DNA from: Hamiltosporidium magnivora
Lineage: Eukaryota; Microsporidia; Dubosqiidae
Direction of reading: 5' to 3'
Assembly: GCA_004325065.1 (NCBI GenBank)
Contig: PITI01000395.1
Location: forward strand, 1-13,002
DNA length: 13,002 bases
Part shown: positions 1-7,812 of the stretch, one piece after another
Position numbering within the stretch: position 1 is the stretch's first letter
Layout: the number at the start of each line of letters is the position of its first letter
Made by a program: the position numbers and the translations under genes
The notes under the pieces: model-generated
Database searches by the model: none
What the model saw: only the letters and a program-made list of their open reading frames with translations
Told to the model about the DNA's origin: nothing

Positions 1-1222
1 TCTCTTTCTATTTGTTCATAAATCTTATGCAACGAATAATAGTGAGTAGAAGTGAACATAAAACAATTTATAAATTCTATTGGTTTCAAAAAAATATTAG
101 CAATAAAAATTGTAAAAATCCTTTCTAGACTGTATTAATATGGAAATAAAAACGAATAAATACTTTTTTTTTCATTTTTTTAAAGTATTCTGTTTGAAAA
201 AAAAATTAAGTCACTTGGTTGAGATTTATTTTCTGAGAATTTACAATTCTCAATAAAATTGAATAATAAGATTGAAGCTTTTCTACAATTCTTCGCTATA
301 ATATATTTATATTCTCAATAATAATTCTACAAAACAATTTTGGTTGAATAGCTTCGTAGAACTTTATACCTGATTAAATTAAACGATTTTTTTATAACGA
401 TGACTAAGAATTTATACAATGAATAAATTAACCAATAGCTATAGTTAAAAGAACAGTATTTTCAGACAAAGAAACTTCTTCATCTGGTTGTATTTCTTTG
501 AAAAAAAAGACAGATTTGAATAAATTAAGTGAACAGACTGAATATTGAAACCGAGTTGAAGTTCTAAAATTGAAAGTAAATATAATAGAAGAAGAGAAAT
601 ATGCAAGTTAAAAAGCCTAAATTTTTATTGGAAAATTGCTCAAAGCAGGTAATAATTTGGAAATAAATGATTAAAAAATATTAGAGAAACAGACCCGTTA
701 GGTATAAGAAATTCTTATTTAAAATGTTGAGAAACAAGCCCAGTTAGTGAGTTTAAATTTTTTTCGGACTTTTTTTCTTTTGAATGTAAAGGAAAGTTCG
801 TTTCTAGCAGCTTAATGTCTAGTATTATATATTACACAAAATAAATAATTTTGAAATTAAACTTTAATATTTCTTGCAAATTTTAATTATAGTTTGCTTA
901 ATCAAACAATCTATTCTACACTATATCATTAAAATAGTTTTTTTTTCTACAATTTGATTGAATTTTTCTGTTGTTGCTATAAAAACAATATAAATATATT
1001 ATTTGTAACATATTGCCACTATATTTTTTTAAAAAACCAAACCTAATCAAATGAGATATCGAGATATTCACTATCAGAAACTCTCATAATTTATTTAAGA
1101 TGTTCCAGTCAAAATTTCTACAATTAGTATTCCTTGTAAATATGGTAAATTAATTAATATAATATGAAAAAAAATCGTACTGGTCATTTTGGTTATGAAA
1201 GTTTCGTACTTTGCTTTGTATC
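1..1222. other. AT-rich spacer, no supported gene
   Basis: This stretch lies past the 3' end of the DHHC gene and carries no convincing gene. The longest suggestive frame is on the plus strand at 432-608: 38 codons, a TGA, then 20 more codons. It has a mixed lysine- and glutamate-rich composition, but frames of this length are expected by chance at this base composition. An AATAAA-type polyadenylation signal for the minus-strand gene is possible at 1090-1095 (TTTATT on the plus strand). A short hairpin at 234-252 is listed separately. Confidence 0.6.
234..252. repeat. Short perfect hairpin
   Basis: TGAGAATT and AATTCTCA form an 8-bp perfect stem around a 3-base TAC loop. It stands alone in AT-rich spacer with no neighbouring gene, so no role can be assigned, and short palindromes are common at this base composition. 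Confidence 0.35.
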
Positions 1223-2011
1223 TCAAACAGGAATAGTTTTGGTACCAGGAGTAGATTCTATATAAGATGTATTAAAAGTACAAAAAAATCTAAGAAATTC
1301 TTTCGGATTTATTTTTGAATAAGAAAATCCGTTTTTGATATATTGAATGGCAGTAGTATTACAGAAAATAAGCATTGTGTAGTAAAAAGATAACGCAACA
1401 AATATTATAAAAGCCAAAGAAAAAATTATAGTAAATATAAATATCAATGGAAGAATAAATGAAGGTATAAATGCAGAATAAATCATTCTAAATGTAGATT
1501 CGGTTGTGAAGTATAAACATGTGGTTGTAGTATATATAGAAATGATAAAGTATTTAAAATTAGCTGCTCCAATGCAGTTATCTATCCAAGGACAGTGATG
1601 ATCACGTTCCATTACACACCTATCGCATACATTACAGTGCGAAATACTTCTATTTTTAAAAACATTACATTCTATACAAAACATTTCCGTAAATACAAAT
1701 CCATCAAGTACAATTTCACGACAAAACGGCATTTTATACTCCGAAGTAATGTTTATAAGCGTATTTTTTCCGAGAAATAGAACAGATTTGTCATATTTTT
1801 TTTCTTTATTTTTTATTATAAATCCAGGATTACTCAAATATGTTTTCAGTAGAGAAATAAGTGAAACAAAACCAAAAAAGTATATTCTTACTTTTTTTAA
1901 AAGTGATATTCGGTAACATAAACAATATAAAATAAGGTATGCAAGTAAAATAGTATGGAGTGTAAAGGTAATTATCCTATGTTTTGATTTCTTTCTTTTT
2001 AATAAATCCAT
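1223..2011 (-). CDS. DHHC-type protein S-acyltransferase (palmitoyltransferase)
   Basis: DHHC enzymes transfer palmitate from acyl-CoA to cysteines of proteins at endomembranes, forming a thioester on their own DHHC cysteine first. This 262-residue protein has the family layout. Two helices (about 14-34 and 41-59) are followed at 61-63 by NPG, in place of the usual DPG. The cysteine-rich domain spans about 111-155, with C112, C115, H125, C126, C129, C132, D137-H138-H139-C140 (catalytic C140) and C146. Helices 3 and 4 lie at about 152-174 and 183-215. The length is normal for a minimal member and the ATG is the only reasonable start. Two oddities stand out. The usual proline-proline-arginine between C115 and H125 is replaced by N-R-S, and the TTxE motif after helix 4 is degenerate (T-T-A-I-Q, 219-223) with no glutamate. 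A possible AATAAA signal lies about 130 bases past the TGA stop. No TATA box is clear upstream. No other gene in the window appears linked to it. The target proteins cannot be read from sequence. Confidence 0.95.
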   Translation of the reverse strand: MDLLKRKKSKHRIITFTLHTILLAYLILYCLCYRISLLKKVRIYFFGFVSLISLLKTYLSNPGFIIKNKEKKYDKSVLFLGKNTLINITSEYKMPFCREIVLDGFVFTEMFCIECNVFKNRSISHCNVCDRCVMERDHHCPWIDNCIGAANFKYFIISIYTTTTCLYFTTESTFRMIYSAFIPSFILPLIFIFTIIFSLAFIIFVALSFYYTMLIFCNTTAIQYIKNGFSYSKINPKEFLRFFCTFNTSYIESTPGTKTIPV

Positions 2012-2640
2012 CCGATTTTAATTATTTTTTTAGTATTTTTTATTTTTAAATTTACTTATCTTCAATTTATTGGTTAAATATTTGATAAATTAAGCCAATG
2101 ATTGGTTTAACTTAAAGGGGATGATTGTTAAAGGAGGTACATTTCTTTATTAGTAAAAATATATTTTTCTAATTAATTCATTATTTTGGTATCAATTGAT
2201 AATTAAAAGAGAGTGGAATATTCTAGCATTGGTGTTTTTAAAAAAATATTTTGAATCTGTTATTTATATTTTTAGATATTTTAATTGCAAATAAACAAAA
2301 TTTTATATAAATCTGTTATTATATTATTTTTCAGAATTTGATATTAAAAAGTTATCAATACCTATTTTTTTCTTGTAAACAGAGATTGATTAAATATATA
2401 GCCTAATATTAGAATATTTCTTTTACTTTTGGATTTAATTTATCTCCTAAATATTTTTTAGGCTAAAAATATTTTTTTAAAAATGATAATGCCCAAAAGC
2501 CTTAGTATTAATATCATATCCTTTTAATAAATTCGCATAATTTTTTTTTTCATAAGATTGCATTGTTCTAGTTTTAACATAGATACTGGTATCTGGCATT
2601 ACATCGGTATTTTTTTGCATCAGCAACTTCCAAAGCTTTT
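2012..2640. other. AT-rich spacer upstream of the DHHC gene
   Basis: This is the presumed promoter side of the minus-strand DHHC gene, followed by featureless AT-rich DNA. The run at 2115-2120 (AAGGGG on plus, CCCC on minus) lies about 105 bases from the start codon, too far to equate with the CCC/GGG motifs found close to microsporidian starts. A small hairpin CCTAAA/TTTAGG with a 5-base loop lies at 2446-2462. I see no gene. Confidence 0.55.
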
Positions 2641-2950
2641 TATCCAGGAGTTATAAGAAGGCCAGCCGATATTCGCGTAAGTTGCGGTGTGCGAGTCAAT
2701 GTTTGTTGCATAGAGTTTGATCGTAGATTCAAACATCCGCCGGGCACCCTGAAGACTATACAACTTTCTCACGCGCTCTACCCTTTCTGAACTTTATCAA
2801 CTTCTAGCTAAGATATGTCTCAGCGACTTACATAGGATCATACCACAGAACAATGCCATAACGACAGATATACCCTACTACTTAACTTTCCTGTTTTCAA
2901 GGGGGTTTAGATTGGTATGTCCTAGACGCCTAGTCATCCAACCCGACTGA
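2641..2950. other. G+C-rich island with broken open frames, origin unknown
   Basis: G+C jumps from roughly a quarter to about 44% (131 of 300 bases counted over 2641-2940) and drops back sharply on both sides. On the minus strand one frame runs from 2949 down to 2623. It is broken by TAG-TAG and TGA-TAA pairs, and its best part is 57 codons without a stop (2623-2793), rich in arginine and aromatic residues. A plus-strand frame over much of the same interval is also open, so the coding strand is undecided. I recognise no protein family, and spot comparison with U2, RNase P, SRP and tRNA motifs gave nothing convincing. Likely readings are a relic of a mobile element or of DNA from another source, or an undescribed structured RNA. 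Confidence 0.6.
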
Positions 2951-3218
2951 AAAATTTTAATTTTCTATGCTTTTACAAAAATTAAATAAAACTTCAGCTG
3001 CGGTCTACGATCTAGTTCAAATAAGAGTTAAAAAAATAGGTTTTAGGAAAGGTTTCGTCATTCCGAAGGTCTCCAGATAAAAACTCTCATGGAAAACCAG
3101 AATTTGTAGTGTTGTTTATTCCGACTAAACTCTAAAAGATGACCTATAGGAATTTCACAAACTCTTTGTCAAGTGAATAGTTTTTTATGGTTATTATTCT
3201 TCGACATAAACATATATA

Positions 3219-3491
3219 ATGAATTTTAATACTTTAGTTATAAAAATTTTCAGGTCCATATTTCAATATAGACCTAAATTTAAATGGGTTGTTTTTAAGC
3301 CGTATTTATTGTGCCTTTTCTCATTGTGTTTAGAGTCGACTTTTCGGTAGATCACTTGGATTTGTTTGCTCGGTTTTCTGCTGTTCTTGCCTAAAAAGCA
3401 AGGAAAACAGATGTCATTATTTCATCACTTACTAATTTTATTCATCGTTGTACGTCTTGGTGTCGAGGATAAACAAATTGAAGTTTTATAA
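3219..3491 (+). pseudogene. Possible small membrane-protein gene broken by one TAG
   Basis: An ATG at 3219 opens a 43-codon frame to a TAG at 3348-3350. The same frame then continues for 46 codons to TAA at 3489-3491, giving about 90 codons with a single interruption. The product would be basic near the N-terminus (K/R at about 9-22) with hydrophobic segments at about 24-38, 47-57 and 66-80, so a two- or three-helix membrane protein is conceivable. A TATA-like ATATATA sits directly against the start. I recognise no family. The strand is T-rich, which by itself produces leucine/phenylalanine-rich frames, and a chance origin is quite possible. A shorter ATG frame (37 codons, 2967-3080) lies upstream and is equally unassigned. 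Confidence 0.25.
3381..3410. repeat. Hairpin with a 3-base bulge
   Basis: CTGTT-CTTGC (3381-3390) pairs with GCAAG-GAA-AACAG (3398-3410), giving ten base pairs around a 7-base loop with a GAA bulge. It lies inside the doubtful frame 3219-3491 and in a locally G+C-richer stretch. No function can be assigned. Confidence 0.3.
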
Positions 3492-4556
3492 TTTCTTTTT
3501 TAATATGTAATCAATATGAAACAGCAAAAAATTTGTCTGAATTCGATTTAGAAAACCATTTTATTGAATAATATTGCTAAATTTAATCTCAGCAATCATT
3601 TTAAAAATTTAATTGATAAAAATTCTGAAAAAAAATACGAAATCAATGGTCGTTCATTTACTCTTTTTATATGAAAAAACAGTTAATAAAAAATGTATAG
3701 AATATGTGAAGCAACATATGTATCATTGTCTACTATTATTATTAAGTAGAATTTCATGTCTATCGATTTAAATGGTCAGCATTTATTTAAATCTTGCAAT
3801 AAAACAAACAACCTGATCAATAACAGAGTAGTAAAACCAGGGCCATAGATTTCTCACCTTGGGTTAAAAAGTTAAAGACAAATACCATAGTTATTAGCCT
3901 TCGAGGTTTTTTGGTGCTATTTTACTCATATTTTTGTAAGCTAATTATTTTGAAGCACATATTAACAAAATGAAACGAATGTTTGTGACTTTTTGAATTG
4001 TATTGAAGAATATATTGTGCCACTGTAGCCCATGTGAGGAAATTAAAAACCATAAAAATTCTATATTCTAGCTTTTTTAAACGTTTATGATATTCTTGCT
4101 GTTGAGTTTATTGCTCTTTGGCTTTCTCAACCTTTTTATATCGTTTAGCGCTATTAAAATTTACAGAATTTCTGATGGATTTTGAATCCTAAGATTTCAT
4201 AGTCAGAAATGGGTTTATGATATAAAAAAGCGGCAAGTAAACAGAAAAGATTTTATTGCAAGAGAATAAAACAACAAAATATTTTGAGGCAGTATATATG
4301 AGGAATAATGTGTTCGGCCTTTCATTTTGAGAGTAAATTATAGATTTCAAAAATTGACTTTTGTGTGAACAAAAATTTTCTTGCTATATTAATTTACTAG
4401 ATGATGAGCTCATAGAAGTGCACCTAATTTTACATCAGGAAAAATATAAATAGATTGGAGTATTATCTTAAACATCATTATTTCGGCCATAGGTGTTTTA
4501 GATACTTTTTAGGCTTTTATAACTCGCTTAATCTTTCTACTTGTATATGTTTTTAG

Positions 4557-4600
4557 ACTTTGAAATCCACATTTTCGCCGCTCTTGGACGATTTCAAAGT
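4557..4600. repeat. 11-bp perfect inverted repeat with G+C-richer loop
   Basis: ACTTTGAAATC (4557-4567) and GATTTCAAAGT (4590-4600) are exact reverse complements around a 22-base loop. The loop (4568-4589) contains CGCCGCTC and is much richer in G+C than its surroundings. Either strand could fold into a stem-loop. It may be a small RNA element, a foldback repeat or chance; no neighbouring gene uses it. Confidence 0.45.
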
Positions 4601-4899
4601 AAAATGCAAGATTTATTTACATATCATAGTTTTTCTAAATCTGTTTTATTTGTTTCCAAATTTCTAGTAGTTTTAACCGATTGTTTTGTTCTTGAATGAT
4701 CAAGATCCGCATCTAATTCATGACATCCGCTTGATTTTGCTAGAATTTATTCATATGAAGAGTTTTTCTCTAAATAAACTGTTTTTTTTAACAATATGCT
4801 ATATTGGTTATTTTTTTTGTATAGCTCCCTAGTTATCCTTATCGAAATCAGATATTTAATCATGTATAAATCTTCATGGTCTATTCAAGCAAAAAATTT

Positions 4900-4940
4900 T
4901 TTGTGCAACTATTATTGATAATAAAAATATATTGCACAAA
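4900..4940. repeat. 9-bp perfect inverted repeat
   Basis: TTTGTGCAA (4900-4908) and TTGCACAAA (4932-4940) are exact reverse complements around a 23-base AT-rich loop that has weaker internal pairing (ATTAT/ATAAT). It stands alone in the spacer and no role is visible. Confidence 0.35.
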
Positions 4941-6319
4941 TCTATGGCAAAAAAGAACCAATCTTCTCCTACAATTTCTTATGTAACTGTAAATTCTATG
5001 AAAAAAACATGAACCAACGAATTAAATTATTTAGAAAATGAAAACCCGAGGAAAATTAAAAAAATATATTGTAGTGTTGTAGTTACTTACTTAGTATAAA
5101 AAGAAAATTTATAATATTTATTTAAATTATGCTTTGAACCATTAAAATCTTTCTACTTGTTTCATGTTATACTTCTGCACATTATTATTGATTTTTTACG
5201 ATTTATGAACAAATAAAAAGATTCATGTCCATTCAGAGCATTCTCATTGAGTCTTGTATTTTTTTACCAATTAAACATTTCAAGGTGAGTTGACGTTGTT
5301 GTGGAAAATTACTAAACTATATAAAGGATCATTCGAAAAAAAAATTTAGAATTTCAAATGCTGAACTCAAAAAATATTCATAAAAATTTTCTCCAAAAAA
5401 CCCAAAAATGACACGCTAAAAGAAACAATTTATTGTGAATTTCCTTTTCCTAAACACATGGACTGCTTAGGTGCTTTATTGGGATAATCATATCTCAAGA
5501 ATTTTAATAATCGGTTTGTTTGAAAAACCCGGCTTTTATAATCCAAAAATTAACATTGATTGGTCAAATTGATATATAAATCTACAGGTGCAATCATAAA
5601 TAATTATATGATTATTTTTTGAAAGATTTTTGTATCATTGTATTAGTTTAATAGAATTTTATATCCCAAAACTTCGATGTGAAGTATATAGTTAACAATT
5701 TATTGGAAGAAAGAAGAATGATTAGTTTTTTTAATTTGATAACTTTATTTTTGACTTGAAAAATTGCTGTTTATTAATATATTGAATCAAAGGTTTTCAA
5801 ACTTAAAATGGATGCCAAAAACAGCTTGGTGAAGTGAATAGATAAATAATTATTCTATTTTTCTGATAAATTAAAACACTTTTTAATATATTTAATAACA
5901 ATATAGATCATCAACATATTTTTCAATTTACACATGTTTATAATTCGGTTTTCAAAGATTATATTTTATTTAAACAGATAATAAATTTTAAAACAAGATT
6001 TTCTCACATAATAAATACGGATTCAGTGAACTGTGCAAAAAATCTTACTTGTCTATTATATGTCTAATTTAAAAGATATGTCAAAACAGAAAAATATTTA
6101 TAAAGAAGAAAACATCTATAAGGAAATTACCGAGTCATTGTATGTTTTTAGAAATAAGTTTTAGCAATAACCTTTTATTTAAGACCCGTAGATATAAACA
6201 AATTTTCTTATTTTAAATGTTAAAATTTACTCAAACGTAAAAGAAATTTTATATATACTCTTGTTAAAAATCAAATAATTACAGTCAAAAAATAAGATGA
6301 TTCTTTCACGTTTCAAATC

Positions 6320-6594
6320 CTACGACTCATGAAGAATAAATGTTTTTTTTGTCGCAAAAACAAAAATATACTCGAAGGATCGCGGAGATTGTTGTAAATC
6401 GTTATTGTGTTTTGAAAGAATATAATTATTCATATTTAAAATATATACTTGTGCCTCATCGAAAATATCGATGTATAATGTTCGATTTTTATGGCTTGAT
6501 ATTAAGAATGGCTCAAGTTTTAACTCGTATAGATCTTCAATTACGATATTAAATCCAAATGTTGTTCAGTAAGAAATACAATAAAATAACCCAT
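6320..6594 (-). pseudogene. Possible decayed gene with one frameshift, family unknown
   Basis: On the minus strand an ATG at 6592-6594 starts a frame of 17 codons (ending at TAA 6541-6543). The adjacent frame is open for 81 codons from 6565 down to the TAG at 6320-6322. A single-base shift between about 6565 and 6545 would join them into a protein of about 95 residues. The longer part is mixed and fairly acidic, including a run reading LYIDIFDEAQ, and looks more like soluble protein than the antisense alternative. That alternative is a plus-strand ATG frame of 70 codons at 6340-6552, rich in Tyr, Arg and Leu, and it cannot be excluded. No family is recognised on either strand, and an 8-base T run at 6343-6350 complicates either reading. 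Chance is a real possibility. Confidence 0.28.
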
Positions 6595-6760
6595 GGAATT
6601 AAAACAAAATAGGTAAACAGAAAAAATTTAAATGTGAAAATTTGAAAACTTAAGGTGCAAATAAAACTTAAATTTGAGATCAAAGTAGAGAAAGTTTTTT
6701 TCTACGGAATTAAAATATAAAAATGTATTATAATTGTTCATATTTCGGTCATGTAAATAA

Positions 6761-7090
6761 CATACCCTTTCTTCCGAGCAAGAATTTTTAGAACAGCCTA
6801 TTCGTCTGCTTGAAATCCAATATTGTTTTTTTGATCGCAGTGTCTTGCATACAGCTTTTCATATCATTGCGAATCTCGATATTGCGTCTTTACAGAAGAC
6901 AACAAGACAATTTTGTTACGTTCAGGTTAAACCTTTTTTTAGAGCAACAAAGCCTAGCGAGATTCTCGTGAAAATACAATGAATTAAGAAAAAATTGAGT
7001 TACAGAAAGTACAATAAAGAAGTTTTTTATGCGAATCACATATTCATGGCCCAATGGTTAGTTTGTATCGAAATAGTAATCAATATATGA
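6761..7090 (+). other. Locally G+C-richer stretch, open on both strands
   Basis: G+C rises to about 35% (64 of 180 bases over 6781-6960). The plus strand has 73 codons from 6761 to a TGA at 6980-6982, then 35 more codons to a TGA at 7088-7090, but no ATG near the beginning. The minus strand also has a frame of 55 codons, a TAA and 33 codons over the same interval. Neither reading gives a recognised domain. The stretch may be a remnant of a gene or element, since fewer A/T-only codons make fewer stops, but the sequence alone does not show which strand was coding. Confidence 0.25.
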
Positions 7091-7233
7091 GAAAATACAA
7101 GAAAGGCGGCATAGAATACATCTCTTGCTTCATTGCCGCATTTTTTCTAACAGATCTATCTACAAAAAAAGCATAGAAATAAATATAATTTTAAACCAAA
7201 AAAAATTATGACATGAAATTTATAGCAGTAGTC

Positions 7234-7455
7234 CTAAGAACACAATTCCAAGCGAATCGGTAAAAGCACGATTGCTGTCATCATTGGTCTTAAGGTCGGT
7301 ATTATGCATATCTTTGGTGGTTTAGATGTATTATACAGCGCTGTACAGGTATGATATGATTTAAAACACTTGGAAAAGTTAGATTTTTTAAGTAAGAAAA
7401 AAATAGGCTTAAATTTATAAAATTTATAAATTTTAAATGCCTTTTCGGGGTACAT
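7234..7455 (-). other. Uncertain 73-codon ATG frame; opposite strand equally plausible
   Basis: A minus-strand ATG at 7453-7455 opens 73 codons ending at a TAG. Its N-terminal third is lysine/phenylalanine-rich; the C-terminal part is rich in proline, isoleucine and leucine. The plus strand over 7238-7351 is also open for 38 codons, reading a hydrophobic glycine-rich segment, with a further 20 codons after a TGA. No family is recognised on either strand, and nothing upstream of the ATG decides between them. It may well be non-coding. Confidence 0.15.
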
Positions 7456-7566
7456 AACTAAGGAAAACCGTATCTAAGATATAAAACTTGCAAGAAGATA
7501 AACAATTACGTAAATTCAAATCAAATAGATCAATGTTTTGACATAATTAATTGGACAGATGCGCTT

Positions 7567-7812
7567 TTAAATTTCCGCATAGTTAAACTTATATTGTATG
7601 GAAGTAGATCGATCTTCAAAATCGAACCGTACGTTTGATTTTTCAAAGAACAATTTCCCCCTAATCATCTGTACGAGTACGAGGCAAGATAAGATGTATC
7701 TTGAAAAAAACGTTAAAGTTTTTAGTTTACAACACTGAACAGGAGTAATGAAATAGCCAAGTATGATGAGTATAATATAATTCGTATAAATATTCTTCAA
7801 TTCATTTTTCTT
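7567..7812 (-). pseudogene. Possible secreted-protein remnant lacking an in-frame ATG
   Basis: This minus-strand frame is open from 7812 down to the TAA at 7567-7569, about 80 codons. Near its beginning it has a stretch that looks like a signal peptide: Asn/Tyr residues, a hydrophobic core IILIILGYF, then a V-Q-C-C cleavage-like end. The remainder is basic and then acidic. There is no in-frame ATG at the start, where the codon is TTG (7798-7800). Two ATGs lie just upstream (7814-7816 and 7803-7805), but each is in another frame that stops within a few codons. That fits a small secreted-protein gene whose start has been damaged, or a chance frame. It is unlike the intact secreted protein at 12496 in sequence. 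Confidence 0.22.

Larger units (their letters stand above)
3492..6319. other. Long AT-rich spacer, no supported gene
   Basis: Nearly 2.8 kb without an ATG-started frame worth calling on either strand. Plus-strand reading frame 2 between about 3836 and 4450 gives short protein-like stretches separated by a dozen stops, seven of them TGA, which is not above chance. Two perfect inverted repeats (4557-4600 and 4900-4940) are listed separately. A 15-base direct repeat (AATCTTTCTACTTGT at 4530-4544 and 5146-5160) is within chance expectation at this composition. Confidence 0.6.

Noticed and set aside
432..608. Plus-strand run of 38 and 20 codons separated by TGA.
   Set aside because: No ATG, no recognisable motif, and the length is within chance expectation for AT-rich DNA.
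1595..1780. Plus-strand 61-codon ATG frame.
   Set aside because: It lies entirely within the DHHC gene, antisense to its zinc-finger domain.
3345..3359. CGGTAGATCACTTGG, nearly identical to the start of 5.8S rRNA, which in microsporidia is fused to the 5' end of LSU rRNA.
   Set aside because: The conserved continuation (GATGAAGAACGCAGC and what follows) is absent, and the downstream sequence is unlike LSU rRNA. I take the short match as chance.
3836..4450. Plus-strand frame 2 with protein-like stretches and many TGA stops, raising the idea of TGA read as tryptophan.
   Set aside because: Four TAA and one TAG also interrupt it, there is no homology, and the stop density is not far below chance. 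The DHHC gene itself ends in TGA.
4530..5160. 15-base direct repeat AATCTTTCTACTTGT at 4530-4544 and 5146-5160.
   Set aside because: At this base composition several exact repeats of this length are expected in 13 kb.
5901..5918. Minus-strand YVDDLY, resembling the catalytic motif of reverse transcriptases.
   Set aside because: Stops lie five codons before and three after it, and the neighbouring frames show no other reverse-transcriptase motif. The codons are all AT-rich words likely to arise by chance.
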